Below are positions 25,993 to 35,998 of a DNA stretch of 64,000 nucleotides, in pieces. The notes under the pieces were generated by a model. The model saw only the letters and a program-made list of their open reading frames with translations, had not been told where the DNA came from and did no database searches. Position numbers and translations under genes: made by a program. Numbering within the stretch: the stretch's first letter is position 1; each line of letters begins with the position of its first letter. This stretch comes from Sphingomonas sp. BK345 (GTDB taxonomy: Bacteria > Pseudomonadota > Alphaproteobacteria > Sphingomonadales > Sphingomonadaceae): the NCBI RefSeq assembly GCF_014193845.1, contig NZ_JACHZX010000003.1, forward strand, positions 434,001 through 498,000. The letters run 5' to 3'.

Positions 25993-27660
25993 TCAGTCGA
26001 TCTTGGGCAGCGTCTCGAACTGGTGGAACGGCGGGGGGCTCGACAGCGTCCACTCCAGCGTGGTCGCGCCCGCGCCCCAGGGATTGTCGGGGGCCTTCTT
26101 GCCCGCCAGCATCGACCAGACGACATTGACGAAGAAGATCGCCATTCCCATCGCCATGATCATGTAGCCGACCGTCGCGACCTGGTTCCAGTGCGCGAAG
26201 GCGTCGGGATAGTCCGGGTAGCGCCGCGGCATGCCCTGCAGGCCGAGGAAGTGCATCGGGAAGAACATCACGTTCACGCCGACGAAGAACACCCAGAAGT
26301 GCAGCTGGCCGAGCAGCTCCGAGTACATCCGCCCGGTCATCTTCGGGAACCAATAGTAGAAGCCGGCGAACAGCGAGAACACCGCGCCGAGGCTCAGCAC
26401 GTAGTGGAAGTGCGCCACCACGTAATAGGTGTCCTGCATGTAATCGTCCACGCCACCGTTGGCGAGCACCACGCCGGTCACGCCGCCGACGGTGAACATG
26501 AAGATGAAGCCGATCGCCCAGACCATCGGCGTGGGGAAGCGCAGCGAGCCGCCCCACATCGTCGCGATCCAGGAGAAGATCTTGATGCCGGTCGGCACCG
26601 CGATCACCATCGTCGCCGCAGTGAAGTACATCTTCACGTTGACGCTCATGCCAGTGGTGAACATGTGGTGCGCCCACACCACGAAGCCGACCACGCCGAT
26701 CGCGACCATGGCATAGGCCATGCCGAGATAGCCGAACACGGGCTTGCGGCTGAAGGTGGCGACGATGTGGCTGATGATGCCGAAGCCCGGCAGGATCATG
26801 ATGTAAACTTCGGGGTGGCCGAAGAACCAGAACAGATGCTGGTACAGCACCGGGTCGCCGCCGCCCGCGGGATCGTAGAAGGTGGTGCCGAAGTTGCGGT
26901 CGGTCAGCAGCATCGTGATGGCCGCGGCGAGCACCGGCAGCGCCAGCAGCAGCAGGAAGGCCGTGACCAGCACCGACCAGGCGAACAGCGGCATCTTGTG
27001 CAACGTCATGCCCGGCGCGCGCATGTTGAAGATGGTGGTGATGAAGTTGATCGCGCCGAGGATCGAGCTGACGCCGGCGAGGTGGAGCGACAGGATCGCC
27101 ATGTCGACCGACGGCCCCGGCTCGCCATAGGTGGAGAGCGGCGCGTAGACCGTCCAGCCGGTGCCCGCGCCGCCGAAGAAGGGCGAGGCCAGCAGCAGGG
27201 TGAAGGCCGGGATCAGCAGCCAGAAGCTGATGTTGTTCATCCGCGGGAACGCCATGTCGGGCGCGCCGATCATGATCGGCACGAACCAGTTGCCGAAGCC
27301 GCCGATCATCGCCGGCATCACCATAAAGAAGACCATGATGAGGCCGTGCGCGGTGACCAGCACGTTCCACAGGTGGAGCGCCTGGTCGAAGCTCTGCTCG
27401 GTGCCGCCGTGGAGCATCGCCACCCACTTGGGCAGATACTGGATGCCCGGGTGCATCAGCTCGGCGCGCATCAGCCCCGAGATCGCGCCGCCGATGATCC
27501 CCGCGCAGATCGCGAAGATCAGGTAGAGCGTTCCGATGTCCTTGTGGTTGGTGGACATGAACCAGCGCGCGAAGAAGCCGGGCTTGTGGTCGGCATGCGC
27601 GTCATGGTGGCCGTGATCGTGCGCCTGGAAGGCGGACGGGTGGAGCGCGGTGTCGGTCAT
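25993..27660 (-). CDS. ctaD: Cytochrome c oxidase subunit I (aa3 type)
   Basis: A 555-residue haem-copper oxidase core subunit with 12 helices. ATG 27660 is four bases after the ctaC stop; the longer GTG at 27690 would overlap ctaC. It has [39 protein letters not shown] with a haem a ligand histidine, and the active-site [32 protein letters not shown] supplies CuB ligands, and [15 protein letters not shown] holds the haem ligand pair. GHPEVY carries the His-Tyr cross-link residues, marking an A-type proton-pumping oxidase. It acts in the inner membrane as the terminal reductase of aerobic respiration. Confidence 0.97.
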   Translation of the reverse strand: MTDTALHPSAFQAHDHGHHDAHADHKPGFFARWFMSTNHKDIGTLYLIFAICAGIIGGAISGLMRAELMHPGIQYLPKWVAMLHGGTEQSFDQALHLWNVLVTAHGLIMVFFMVMPAMIGGFGNWFVPIMIGAPDMAFPRMNNISFWLLIPAFTLLLASPFFGGAGTGWTVYAPLSTYGEPGPSVDMAILSLHLAGVSSILGAINFITTIFNMRAPGMTLHKMPLFAWSVLVTAFLLLLALPVLAAAITMLLTDRNFGTTFYDPAGGGDPVLYQHLFWFFGHPEVYIMILPGFGIISHIVATFSRKPVFGYLGMAYAMVAIGVVGFVVWAHHMFTTGMSVNVKMYFTAATMVIAVPTGIKIFSWIATMWGGSLRFPTPMVWAIGFIFMFTVGGVTGVVLANGGVDDYMQDTYYVVAHFHYVLSLGAVFSLFAGFYYWFPKMTGRMYSELLGQLHFWVFFVGVNVMFFPMHFLGLQGMPRRYPDYPDAFAHWNQVATVGYMIMAMGMAIFFVNVVWSMLAGKKAPDNPWGAGATTLEWTLSSPPPFHQFETLPKID

Positions 27661-27664
27661 CGTC

Positions 27665-28903
27665 TTAGCGTCCGGCTTCGCCGACGCCACCGGGGTTGCC
27701 GGTCGCGCCCTGCGGGGAAGGGATGGGAGTGTCGGTGCCGTTCTCGGTCGGACCGGTCAGCGCGTTGCTCATCGCGGCCTCGTCCATGACCGCGGCCGAG
27801 CCGTCGGCGCCGGGCTGCGGGATCACCTTGTCGGAGGGCTTGCCCGCGGCCGGCATCGAGCCGCCCTTGGCGCGCACCCAGGCGGCGAACTGCGCCGGCG
27901 GCACCGCTTCCACCGCGATCGGCATGAAGGCGTGGCGCGCGCCGCACAGCTCCGAGCACTGGCCGAAGTAGAGGCCCGGCTTGTCGATGGTGAAGCTGGT
28001 CTCGTTGAGGCGACCCGGGATCGCGTCGAGCTTGATCCAGAAGGCCGGGACCGCCCAGCTGTGGATCACGTCGTTGGCGGTGGTGATCAGCCGGATCGGC
28101 ACGCCGACCGGCAGCACGACTCGGTTGTCGGTGGCGAGCAGCCGCGGTCCGTCGGCGTCGCTGCGCGCGCGCTCGCCCGCGGCGACCTGGCTGCCTTCCT
28201 TGAGCATGTTGGCGGTGATCTCGATCCCGCCGTGGTCCGGGTACTGATAGCTCCAGAACCACTGGTTGCCGATCGCCTTGAGCGTCACCGCGCCCGCCGG
28301 GGCGGGGCGGAACTGCGCCTGCAGCAGCCCGATCGAGGGCACCGCGATGGCGACCAGGATCAGCACCGGCGCCAGCGTCCACACCACCTCGATCGCGGTG
28401 TTGTGGCTCGTCTTGGACGGGGTGGGGTTGGCGCTGGCGCGGAAGCGGATCACCACGAACACCAGCAGCGCCAGCACGAACAGCGAGATGATCGTGATCA
28501 GCGGGAACAGGATGCGATCGTGAAACCAGTGCGCGCGCAGGCCATTCTTGGTGACCTGCGGCTGGATGTGGATCACGCCGTCGACCGGCTGGCCGATCTT
28601 GGGGCCGGTGCTGACGACCCGCGCGTCCATCGCAGGGGCGCCGTCCATCGCCAGCGCGGGGGCGGCGGGCGCGGCGTCGGCCTTCTGCACGGTGCCGCCG
28701 GCCTGGCCCTGGTTGGCGTCCGCGGGGCGCAGCCCGCTCGGCGCCGCGGTGGCGCTCGTCGCGGGGCCGGCGCTCGGCGCGGCGGCCTGCGCGGAGGCCC
28801 CGCCGGCGACGCCCGCCAGCGCGAGCCCGGCCGCGAGCATCAATCCTGTCAGCGCGCCCCGGCGACCCGCCCCGAAACCTGCCTTGAACCCGGTTGTCAG
28901 CAT
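27665..28903 (-). CDS. ctaC: Cytochrome c oxidase subunit II
   Basis: A 412-residue protein starting at ATG 28903. A signal peptide is followed by an unusually long Ala/Pro-rich segment (about residues 35-95) before the conserved part. Two transmembrane helices ([20 protein letters not shown] and [20 protein letters not shown]) precede the periplasmic cupredoxin domain. That domain has [15 protein letters not shown], the aromatic electron-entry patch, and the CuA motif [17 protein letters not shown]-terminal Gly/Pro-rich tail of about 60 residues is extra. There is no haem c motif, so it is the plain CuA form. It is first in the operon with ctaD. Confidence 0.96.
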   Translation of the reverse strand: MLTTGFKAGFGAGRRGALTGLMLAAGLALAGVAGGASAQAAAPSAGPATSATAAPSGLRPADANQGQAGGTVQKADAAPAAPALAMDGAPAMDARVVSTGPKIGQPVDGVIHIQPQVTKNGLRAHWFHDRILFPLITIISLFVLALLVFVVIRFRASANPTPSKTSHNTAIEVVWTLAPVLILVAIAVPSIGLLQAQFRPAPAGAVTLKAIGNQWFWSYQYPDHGGIEITANMLKEGSQVAAGERARSDADGPRLLATDNRVVLPVGVPIRLITTANDVIHSWAVPAFWIKLDAIPGRLNETSFTIDKPGLYFGQCSELCGARHAFMPIAVEAVPPAQFAAWVRAKGGSMPAAGKPSDKVIPQPGADGSAAVMDEAAMSNALTGPTENGTDTPIPSPQGATGNPGGVGEAGR

Positions 28904-29099
28904 GTTGTGTTCTAAACCCCTCTCTGGCGCACGCGTCAGCGGGCCGGGCAAACCTGCCCCTCCTGCTTAGGCGTATAGCAGACCGACCCCTCGCCTCAAG
29001 GCCCTGCGCGCGACGCCGGTTTTCGAAGGCCGGCGCGTTGCGCGCGGGCGCGCCCGCTCCTATGCCGCGCGGGTGGCCGTGGAGGAGCGTGACGCGACG

Positions 29100-29684
29100 A
29101 TGACCGACGACGAGGTGCTGGCCGAGTTCCGCGCCGCCGACGCGCTGCTCGAGGGACATTTCATCCTCTCCTCCGGGCTGCGCAGCCCGCGCTATCTCCA
29201 GTGCGCGCGCGTGCTGATGGACCCGCGCCGCGGCGCCCGGCTGGCCGAGGCGCTGGCCGCGCGCATCCCCGGCGAGCTGCGGCAGCGGATCAGCGCGGTG
29301 GTCTCGCCCGCGATGGGCGGGGTCATCGCGGGGCAGGAGATGGCGCGCGCGCTCGGCGTCGAGGCGATGTTCGTCGAGCGGCCGACCGGCACGTTCGAGC
29401 TGCGCCGCGGCTTCCGACTCGCCCCCGGGCAGGAGGTGCTGATGATGGAGGACGTCGTCACCACCGGCCTCTCCAGCCGAGAGGCGATCGCCGCGATCAC
29501 GGCGGCGGGCGGGCGAGTCGTCGCCGGCGCCGCGCTGGTCGACCGCTCGAACGGCCAGGCCGATATCGGCGTGCCCTTCTTCCCGCTGATCCGGCTGGAC
29601 GTGCCGACCTACGCGGCCGACTCGCTGCCGCCCGAGCTCGCCGCGATCCCGGCGATCAAGCCGGGCAGCCGGGCGGCCGCGTGA
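29100..29684 (+). CDS. pyrE: Orotate phosphoribosyltransferase
   Basis: A 194-residue enzyme of de novo pyrimidine synthesis that joins orotate to PRPP, making OMP. The start is ATG 29100 after GGAGGAG. Conserved stretches are [36 protein letters not shown], and the PRPP-binding [14 protein letters not shown] with the acidic pair. It is the first gene of a tight run with pdxJ (TGATG overlap). It is divergent from ctaC. Confidence 0.94.
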   Translation: MTDDEVLAEFRAADALLEGHFILSSGLRSPRYLQCARVLMDPRRGARLAEALAARIPGELRQRISAVVSPAMGGVIAGQEMARALGVEAMFVERPTGTFELRRGFRLAPGQEVLMMEDVVTTGLSSREAIAAITAAGGRVVAGAALVDRSNGQADIGVPFFPLIRLDVPTYAADSLPPELAAIPAIKPGSRAAA

Positions 29685-30418
29685 TGGCGCCCTCGTCGCC
29701 GCTGCGGCTCGGGGTCAACATCGATCACGTCGCGACCGTGCGCAACGCGCGGGGCGGTGTTTTCCCCGACCCGGTCCGCGCCGCGCTGCTGGCGGCCGAG
29801 GCGGGCGCGGACGGGATCACCGCGCACCTGCGGGAGGATCGCCGCCACATCACCGACGACGATATCGCGCGGCTGTCCGCGGGCTTGGCGATCCCGCTCA
29901 ACCTCGAGATGGCGGCGACCCCCGAGATGCTCGCGATCGCGCTGCGCCACCGCCCGCACGCCGCCTGCATCGTCCCCGAGAAGCGCGAGGAGCGCACCAC
30001 CGAGGGCGGGCTCGACGCCGCGGGGCAGCGCGCCGCGCTGGCGCCGATCGTCGCCGCGCTGCGGGAGGCCGAAGTGCGCGTGTCGCTGTTCATCGAGCCT
30101 GACCCGCGCCAGATCGAGGCCGCGCTCCAGCTCGGTGCGCCGGTCGTGGAGCTACACACCGGCCGCTACGCCGAGCTCGAGGGGGCGGCGCGCGCGGGCG
30201 AGCTGCGCCGGCTGGCGGACGCCGCGGCGCTGGCGGCGAAGAACGGGATCGAGGTCCACGCGGGCCACGGGCTGACCTACGACAATGTCGCGCCAGTGGC
30301 GGCGATCCCGCAGGTGCGCGAGCTCAACATCGGGCACTTCCTGATCGGGGAGGCGATCTTCGTCGGCCTGGACGCGAGCGTCCGCCGCATGCGCGACGCG
30401 ATGGAGAGCGCGCGATGA
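29684..30418 (+). CDS. pdxJ: Pyridoxine 5'-phosphate synthase
   Basis: A 244-residue TIM-barrel enzyme that condenses 1-deoxyxylulose 5-phosphate with 3-amino-2-oxopropyl phosphate in vitamin B6 synthesis. Signature stretches are [81 protein letters not shown] and [17 protein letters not shown]. The start overlaps the pyrE stop by one base, so translation is coupled. An in-frame GTG at 29681 is an alternative. Confidence 0.96.
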   Translation: MAPSSPLRLGVNIDHVATVRNARGGVFPDPVRAALLAAEAGADGITAHLREDRRHITDDDIARLSAGLAIPLNLEMAATPEMLAIALRHRPHAACIVPEKREERTTEGGLDAAGQRAALAPIVAALREAEVRVSLFIEPDPRQIEAALQLGAPVVELHTGRYAELEGAARAGELRRLADAAALAAKNGIEVHAGHGLTYDNVAPVAAIPQVRELNIGHFLIGEAIFVGLDASVRRMRDAMESAR

Positions 30419-30430
30419 GGTGGACGCTAA

Positions 30431-30623
30431 ATCCTCCCCTGCAACGGGAGGGGGACCGCCGCGAAGCGGTGGTGGAGGGGGGGCTCCGCGAGCGAGGCGC
30501 TGTATGGCATCCGCAACGGCCGCAAGCACAGCGCCGATACCTTCGCCGACGCTGCGCGATGCCGCGCCCCCCCTCCACCACCCGGCTGCGCCGGGCGGTC
30601 CCCCTCCCCGTGCCGGGGAGGAT
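30431..30623. repeat. Dispersed palindromic repeat, family A, within the pdxJ-acpS gap
   Basis: The unit opens ATCCTCCCCTGCAACGGGAG and closes CCCCGTGCCGGGGAGGATC, with inner arms GGACCGCCGCGAAGCGGTGG, TGGAGGGGGG and CCCCCCCTCCACCACCCGG, CGGGCGGTCCCC. It fills the 229 bases between pdxJ and acpS, and so sits inside an otherwise compact operon. It could attenuate or stabilise the transcript there. Confidence 0.8.
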
Positions 30624-30647
30624 CTTGCCCTTTGTCAGGACCGCATC

Positions 30648-31067
30648 ATGATCGTCGGCCTCGGCTCGGACCTGTGCAACATCGAGCGGATCCAGGCCTC
30701 GCTCGACCGCTTCGGCGCGCGGTTCGAGGCGCGCGTGTTCACCGAGGTCGAACGCGCCAAGGCCACCCGGCGCCCGCTCACCCGCGCGGGCACCTATGCC
30801 AAGCGCTTCGCCGCCAAGGAGGCCTTCTCCAAGGCGGTCGGCACCGGCTTCAAGGCGGGCGTGTTCATGAAGGACATCGGCGTCGTCAACGCGCGCTCGG
30901 GCGCGCCGACGCTGGCGCTGACCGGCGGCGCCAAGGAACGGCTTGACGCGATGATACCCGAGGGCCACGTCGCCCGCGTCCATCTGACGCTGACCGACGA
31001 TCACCCCTGGGCGCAGGCCTTCGTGATCATCGAGGCGGTGCCGGTCGAGAGCAAGGGAGCGGCGTGA
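30648..31067 (+). CDS. acpS: Holo-[acyl-carrier-protein] synthase
   Basis: A 139-residue enzyme that transfers 4'-phosphopantetheine from CoA to the serine of acyl carrier protein. The N-terminus [20 protein letters not shown] holds the metal-binding aspartate, and [19 protein letters not shown] holds the conserved KRFAAKEA motif with the catalytic/metal glutamate. The length is normal for the AcpS family. The start ATG 30648 is immediately after a palindromic repeat. It is followed 4 bases later by lepB. Confidence 0.95.
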   Translation: MIVGLGSDLCNIERIQASLDRFGARFEARVFTEVERAKATRRPLTRAGTYAKRFAAKEAFSKAVGTGFKAGVFMKDIGVVNARSGAPTLALTGGAKERLDAMIPEGHVARVHLTLTDDHPWAQAFVIIEAVPVESKGAA

Positions 31068-31071
31068 CGCC

Positions 31072-32010
31072 ATGGCCGATGAGATCAGCTTGAGCGGCGA
31101 GCCCCCGCTGGAGCGCCGCGCCGAGGCGCCGCGCGCGCGCTTCGACTGGTGGGGCGAGGTGAAGGGGCTGGTCGGACTGGTGCTCGCCGTGCTCGGCTTC
31201 CACAGCTTCATCGCCAAGCCCTTCTATATCCCGAGCGAGTCGATGCTGCCCGGGCTGATGGTGGGCGACCGGCTGGTCGTCTCCAAATATGCCTATGGCT
31301 GGTCGTTCGTCTCGCCGACGATCCCCAACCCGGTCGCGATCGTCGAGGACCTCGTCTTCCACCGCCCGGTCGACGGCTGGTCGGTGCAGCTGCCCTTCCT
31401 GCACGGGCGCGTCTGGGGCAAGCTGCCCGAGCGCGGCGACGTCGTCATCGTCACCCCGCCCGGCCAGAGCAGCGACTATATCAAGCGCGTGATCGGCTTG
31501 CCCGGCGACACGCTGGCGGTGCGCGGCGGCGTCGTCTTCCTCAACGGCGTGGCGGTGCAGCGCGGCGAGAAACACTATCGCGAGCTGCCGGTCGACGCCA
31601 ACGCCACCTGCGACCCGGCACAATATCCCGGCGCGCGCGTCGCCCGCGCCGACGGCACGATCGTGTGCCGCCTGCCGATCGTCACCGAGACGCTGCCCAA
31701 CGGCCGCCGCTACGACACGGTCGATCTCGAGCCCGACAGCCCCGGCGACAATTACGGCCCGATCAAGATCCCGGCCAACCGCGTCTTCCTGATGGGCGAC
31801 AACCGCGATCGCTCGGCCGACAGCCGCTTCGCGCTCGGCGGGTTCGAGCGCGGGCTGGGCGGCCCGGTGCCGTATGAGAATCTGGGCGGTCGCGCCGAGT
31901 TCATCACCTTCTCGGTCGACGGCGCGGCGACGTGGAACCCGCTGACCTGGCCGCACGCACTGCGCGCCGGCCGGGCGGGCACCTCGCTCCATCCCGAGCG
32001 CGTCCGTTGA
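31072..32010 (+). CDS. lepB: Signal peptidase I
   Basis: A 312-residue membrane protease that removes Sec and Tat signal peptides on the periplasmic face. A single clear helix (GLVGLVLAVLGFHSFIAKPF) precedes the box with catalytic Ser57 in IPSESMLPGLMVGDRL. The general-base Lys138 is in SSDYIKRVIGLPGD, and the C-terminal box E region is FLMGDNRDRSADSR. It is slightly longer than usual because of a loop around residues 75-115. It follows acpS by four bases. The usual partners rnc and era are not downstream. Confidence 0.95.
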   Translation: MADEISLSGEPPLERRAEAPRARFDWWGEVKGLVGLVLAVLGFHSFIAKPFYIPSESMLPGLMVGDRLVVSKYAYGWSFVSPTIPNPVAIVEDLVFHRPVDGWSVQLPFLHGRVWGKLPERGDVVIVTPPGQSSDYIKRVIGLPGDTLAVRGGVVFLNGVAVQRGEKHYRELPVDANATCDPAQYPGARVARADGTIVCRLPIVTETLPNGRRYDTVDLEPDSPGDNYGPIKIPANRVFLMGDNRDRSADSRFALGGFERGLGGPVPYENLGGRAEFITFSVDGAATWNPLTWPHALRAGRAGTSLHPERVR

Positions 32011-33110
32011 GCGACGCCACCCCGCCGCTCGACCGCCGCGGCGAGCGGGTGAAGGTGACACCAGGCGCGAGCCCGCACGAGGTGCGCGACCCCGCGACGC
32101 GTGACGAGATCCGCCGCGCCGCGGTGTGGCTCGGCATGGCCTGCGCGATCGCTTTGGTGGTGCTGCTGGTCCAGCCGCTGCTGATCATCTTCGCTGGCCT
32201 GGTCTTCGCCGCTTTGCTCGACGGCGGCGTGCGGCTGCTCGGGCGCGTGCTGCCGATCGGGCGCGGCTGGCGGCTGCTGATCGTCTGCCTGCTGACGATC
32301 GCCTTCCTGCTCGGCACCTTCTATCTCGCCGGCGTGCAGATCAGCGAGCAGGTGATGCAGCTGCGCAGCACGGTCGAGACACAGGCGGTGCGGGTCACGA
32401 GCTGGCTCAGCGCGCAGGGGCTGATGCCCGGCGCCTCCGACCTGAGCGGCCTGTCGCGCCAGGCGCTCTCCTCGGTCGGACGCGTGACGAGCTGGGTCGG
32501 CACCGCGGTGGGGGCGCTCACCACGCTCTTCATGATCATGGTGATCGGGCTGTTCGTGGCGATGGACCCGCGCGTGTACGACCGCGGGCTGCAATGGATG
32601 GTGCCCGAGGCGGATCGCACGGAGTTCGCGCTGACCGTCAATCGCATGGGGCAGACGCTGCGGCGGCTGCTGGCAGGGCGGCTGCTCGGCATGGCGTTCG
32701 AGGGAGTGCTCACCGCGATCGCGCTGTGGATCGTCGGCGTGCCGATGGCGCTGATCCTCGGCATCCTCACCGGGCTGCTCGCCTTCATCCCCAATATCGG
32801 GGCGTTCATCTCGGGCGCGCTGATGGTGGCGGTGGGCTTCTCGGCGGGCGCGCATGTCGGCGTGCTGGCGATCGTCGTCTATGTCGTGGTGCAGACCTTC
32901 GACGGCTATGTCGTGATCCCGATGGTGGCGAAGCGCACCGTCGACTTGCCGCCCGCGCTGACGCTGGGCACGCAGATCCTGGCGAGCGCGCTGTTCGGCA
33001 TCCTCGGGCTCGCGCTGGCCGACCCGATGACCGCGATGGTGAAGACCGCGATGGAGCGCCGCTCCGAGCGGCTCGACGACGATCGTGACGGGGCGCGCGA
33101 CTCGGCCTGA
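32007..33110 (+). CDS. AI-2E family transporter (PerM-like membrane protein)
   Basis: A 367-residue polytopic membrane protein. The likely start is TTG 32007, overlapping the lepB stop; GTG 32049 is an alternative. Helices include AVWLGMACAIALVVLLVQPL near the N-terminus, LLIVCLLTIAFLLGTFYLAG, and a C-terminal block with LAFIPNIGAFISGALMV and VQTFDGYVVIPMVAKRTVDL, the family signature. A long soluble loop separates the N- and C-terminal helices. Family members include TqsA (linked to autoinducer-2 export), Na+/H+ antiporters and PerM proteins, so the substrate is unknown. Confidence 0.88.
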   Translation: MSDATPPLDRRGERVKVTPGASPHEVRDPATRDEIRRAAVWLGMACAIALVVLLVQPLLIIFAGLVFAALLDGGVRLLGRVLPIGRGWRLLIVCLLTIAFLLGTFYLAGVQISEQVMQLRSTVETQAVRVTSWLSAQGLMPGASDLSGLSRQALSSVGRVTSWVGTAVGALTTLFMIMVIGLFVAMDPRVYDRGLQWMVPEADRTEFALTVNRMGQTLRRLLAGRLLGMAFEGVLTAIALWIVGVPMALILGILTGLLAFIPNIGAFISGALMVAVGFSAGAHVGVLAIVVYVVVQTFDGYVVIPMVAKRTVDLPPALTLGTQILASALFGILGLALADPMTAMVKTAMERRSERLDDDRDGARDSA

Positions 33111-33231
33111 GCCGCGCCGAGGGCGTCTGATCGCGCGCGGGACAGCGCGGCCGCGGCGCTCGCTGGCGAATGGCTCGACGCGCTGCTAGACGCCGTCGAT
33201 CCCCGCCAGCGCGCGGGACAGGACCAGAAGA

Positions 33232-34209
33232 TTGCGCGCCGACGAGCCCCTTACCGAGCGAGCCTCCGCCAGCACCGCCGACCGCGCCGCACCCGCGGAC
33301 GCGCCGCTGGTCGCGCTTCGCCCGGTGCAGACGCTGCGGCGGCGCTGGCCCGCCCTGCTGGGCGCCGCGGTGACGGTGGCGATGATGGTCGGGCTGCTGC
33401 ACGAGCTGCTCGATCACGGCCTCGCCGGGCTGCGCCGCACCGTGCCCGAGGCGCCCGGTTTCTACGTTTACTTCCTGCTCTCCTATCTCGCGCTGCCGGT
33501 GTGCGACTTCGTCATCTTCCGCCGCTTGTGGGGCGTCCCGCCCGGCGCCTTCCTCGCGCTCAACAAGAAGCGGATCGCGAACGACATCCTGATCGGCTAC
33601 TCGGGCGACGCCTATTTTTATGCCTGGGCGCGCGCGCGGTTGAAGATGGTGGCGGCGCCGTTCGGCGCGGTGAAGGACGTCAGCATCGTCTCGGGCATCG
33701 TCGGCAATCTCACCGCGATCCTGCTCGGCGCTGTGGCGCTGCCGCTCGGCTATGAGCTGATCGACCCCGAGCTGGTGCGCACCATGCTGTGGTCGCTCGG
33801 TATCGCGCTCGCCGTGCCGGTGGTGGTGGTCGCCTTCTCCAGCCGCGTCTTCTCGCTCTCGCGCGGCGATTTGTGGTTCATCTTCGGCATCGACTGGCTG
33901 CGCATCACGCTGACCTGCGTGACCATCGCACTCGCCTGGTCCTATGCCATGCCGAGCGTGTCGATCGGCATGTGGCTGTTCCTGGTGGCGGGGCGCCAGC
34001 TGGTCTCGCGTCTGCCGCTCGTGCCCAACAAAGACCTGCTTTTCGCCAATTTCGCGATCCTGGTGATCGGGCATGACCGCACGCTGTCGGACCTCATGGC
34101 GTTCACGGGCGCGTCAACCTTGGTGATGCATCTGCTGCTGACGCTTCTATTTGGGGTCGTGTACGTGTGGGAAAGGACGCAGCGATGGCGACATACCGGC
34201 GGGGCGTGA
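33232..34209 (+). CDS. Hypothetical polytopic membrane protein
   Basis: A 325-residue protein with about eight hydrophobic segments, including ALLGAAVTVAMMVGLLHELL, YVYFLLSYLALPVCDFVIF, ALAVPVVVVAFSSRVF and VMHLLLTLLFGVVYVW. The start is assigned to TTG 33232 after an AGAAGA site. I do not recognise the family. Conserved-looking polar stretches are KKRIANDILIGYSGDAYFYAWAR-like positions 112-135 and GRQLVSRLPLVPNKDLLFAN. It overlaps the DUF2141 gene by 25 bases, and the next gene is a glycosyltransferase, so envelope glycan work is a reasonable guess only. Confidence 0.7.
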   Translation: MRADEPLTERASASTADRAAPADAPLVALRPVQTLRRRWPALLGAAVTVAMMVGLLHELLDHGLAGLRRTVPEAPGFYVYFLLSYLALPVCDFVIFRRLWGVPPGAFLALNKKRIANDILIGYSGDAYFYAWARARLKMVAAPFGAVKDVSIVSGIVGNLTAILLGAVALPLGYELIDPELVRTMLWSLGIALAVPVVVVAFSSRVFSLSRGDLWFIFGIDWLRITLTCVTIALAWSYAMPSVSIGMWLFLVAGRQLVSRLPLVPNKDLLFANFAILVIGHDRTLSDLMAFTGASTLVMHLLLTLLFGVVYVWERTQRWRHTGGA

Positions 34210-34712
34210 TGCTCGCCGCGGCGGGAGCGGCATTGGCCGCGACCCCGGGCGCGGCACAGGTGCTCGGCCAGGACGCCGCCGCCTGCGCGCCCGGCGCGCC
34301 CGGCCCAGCGATCCTCGCCAGCGTGTCAGGGATCAAGGACCGCAAGGGCACGCTCAAGCTCGAGCTGTATCCCGCCACCGAGGAAGATTTCCTCGCCGGT
34401 GACAAGAAGCTGCTGGAGGCGGGCAAGACCTTCCGCCGGATCGACGTGGCGCCGCCCGCGAGCCTCGCGGGGGAGATCTGCATCCGAGTGCCCCGCCCGG
34501 GGCGCTACGCTTTGTTCCTCGGCCATGACCGCGACGGCAAGCGCAAGTTCAACTTCTGGAGCGACGGCGCGGGCTTCCCGAGCAACCACAAGATCGGCCG
34601 CGCCAAGCCCAAGCTGGTCGACTCGCTGATCGACGTCGGACCCGGCGTCACCCGCGCCACGATCCGGATGCAGTATCTGCGCGGGCTCGGCGGCTTCGGC
34701 TTCGCTGACTGA
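34185..34712 (+). CDS. Exported DUF2141 domain protein
   Basis: A 175-residue protein. ATG 34185 follows GGAAAGGA and gives a signal peptide (YRRGVMLAAAGAALAATPGA); the 34167 GTG only lengthens it. The mature protein has the DUF2141 pattern of a small beta-sandwich, with LASVSGIKDRKGTLKLELYP near the start, RPGRYALFLGHDRDGKRKFN and FWSDGAGFPSNHKIGRAKPK. DUF2141 proteins are periplasmic or cell-surface and uncharacterised. It overlaps the upstream membrane-protein gene and precedes a glycosyltransferase by 12 bases, so the three are one operon. Confidence 0.82.
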   Translation: MATYRRGVMLAAAGAALAATPGAAQVLGQDAAACAPGAPGPAILASVSGIKDRKGTLKLELYPATEEDFLAGDKKLLEAGKTFRRIDVAPPASLAGEICIRVPRPGRYALFLGHDRDGKRKFNFWSDGAGFPSNHKIGRAKPKLVDSLIDVGPGVTRATIRMQYLRGLGGFGFAD

Positions 34713-34724
34713 GGGAGGCGCGCG

Positions 34725-35909
34725 ATGCGGATCGTCGACGTCAACGAATTCTACTCGCCCAACGGCGGCGGGGTGCGCTCGTACCTCGACCGCAAGATGG
34801 CGATCATGTCCGAACTGGGGCACCAGCAGATCGTGATCGCGCCCGGCAAGGAGGATCGCGTCGAGGAGCGGCCCGGCGGGGCGCTGCTCTATTACGTCAA
34901 GTCGCCCGCCATGCCCTTCGACTCCAACTACGGGCTGTTCTGGGACGCGGCGCCGGTGCACGCGCTGCTCGACCAGCTCCAGCCCGACGTGATCGAGAAT
35001 TGCTCGCCGTGGCGCTCGGCCGCGATCGTCACCTCGTGGCAGGGGCCGGCGATCCGCGCCTGGTTCATGCACAACGACAATATGGAGGCCTATCCCAAGC
35101 GCTGGTTCGCCAAGGTCGCCTCCGAGGGCGCGATCGAGCGCGTGTTCGGCTGGTACGACCGCTATATGGCGCGCTGCCTCGCGCCCTTCGACACGGTGGT
35201 GACCAACGGCCCGGTGCTGACCGAGCGGCTGCGCGCGCGCGGGCTGCGCGTCGACGCGACGATGACGCTGGGGATCGAGCGCGAGCATTTCTCGCCCGAG
35301 CTGCGCAGCCCGGCGCTGCGCGCCGCGATGCTGGCGCAATGCGACCTGCCCGAGGACGCGCACCTGCTGATCGGGATCGGGCGCCACCACGCCGAGAAGC
35401 GCTGGCCGATGGTGATCGACGCGGCGCGCCGCGCGGGGACCAAGATCCCGGTCGGGATGATGCTCCTCGGGCTCGGCCCCGACACGCGCACGCTAGAGCG
35501 CCATATCGCCGAGAGCCCGCATGTGCGCATGTTCCAGCCGATCTACCACCGCGGCCAGCTCGCCTCGATCATGGCGAGCGCGGATGCCTTCATCCACGGC
35601 GGCGACAGCGAGCCGTTCGGCATGGTCGCGTCCGAGGCGCTGGCATCCGGCCTGCCGATGATCGTGCCCGATCGCGGCGGCTCTTCCGCGGTGGCGCGGC
35701 CCGCCTTCGCCGAGACCTATCGCAGCGGCGACGCTTATGCCTGCGCCAAGGCGATCGTCGCGCTGTTCACGCGCGACCAGCCGCTGGTGCGTCGCGCCGC
35801 CGAGGTCGCGTCCCGCACTGTGCTCAGCGACCGCGAGCATGCGGTGGCGCTGGTCGAGCATTATCGCGGCGTGATCGAGCGCCAGCGCGGTGTCCGGCGG
35901 GCCGGATGA
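34725..35909 (+). CDS. Glycosyltransferase, GT4-like (GT-B fold)
   Basis: A 394-residue cytosolic glycosyltransferase. The N-terminal Rossmann half begins MRIVDVNEFYSPNGGGVRSY, with the GGG loop that binds the acceptor or diphosphate. The C-terminal half has DAHLLIGIGRHHAEKRWPMV and the GT4 E-x7-E-like site HGGDSEPFGMVASEALASGL, whose glutamates contact the nucleotide-sugar donor. It is third in the operon with the membrane protein and the DUF2141 gene. Donor and acceptor are unknown; a role in exopolysaccharide or glycolipid assembly is inferred. Confidence 0.9.
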   Translation: MRIVDVNEFYSPNGGGVRSYLDRKMAIMSELGHQQIVIAPGKEDRVEERPGGALLYYVKSPAMPFDSNYGLFWDAAPVHALLDQLQPDVIENCSPWRSAAIVTSWQGPAIRAWFMHNDNMEAYPKRWFAKVASEGAIERVFGWYDRYMARCLAPFDTVVTNGPVLTERLRARGLRVDATMTLGIEREHFSPELRSPALRAAMLAQCDLPEDAHLLIGIGRHHAEKRWPMVIDAARRAGTKIPVGMMLLGLGPDTRTLERHIAESPHVRMFQPIYHRGQLASIMASADAFIHGGDSEPFGMVASEALASGLPMIVPDRGGSSAVARPAFAETYRSGDAYACAKAIVALFTRDQPLVRRAAEVASRTVLSDREHAVALVEHYRGVIERQRGVRRAG

Positions 35910-35998
35910 CTAAGCTACCCGCCTGAATGCGGCGAGGGGCGCCCGGTCACCCGGGAAGCCCCCCGCGCTACTCGGCCGGCGCCGCGCCGACCGCGGGA

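Noticed and set aside
25894..27789. 631-codon forward frame over ctaD
   Set aside because: His/Arg/Asp-rich low-complexity translation; the reverse strand encodes an intact oxidase subunit.
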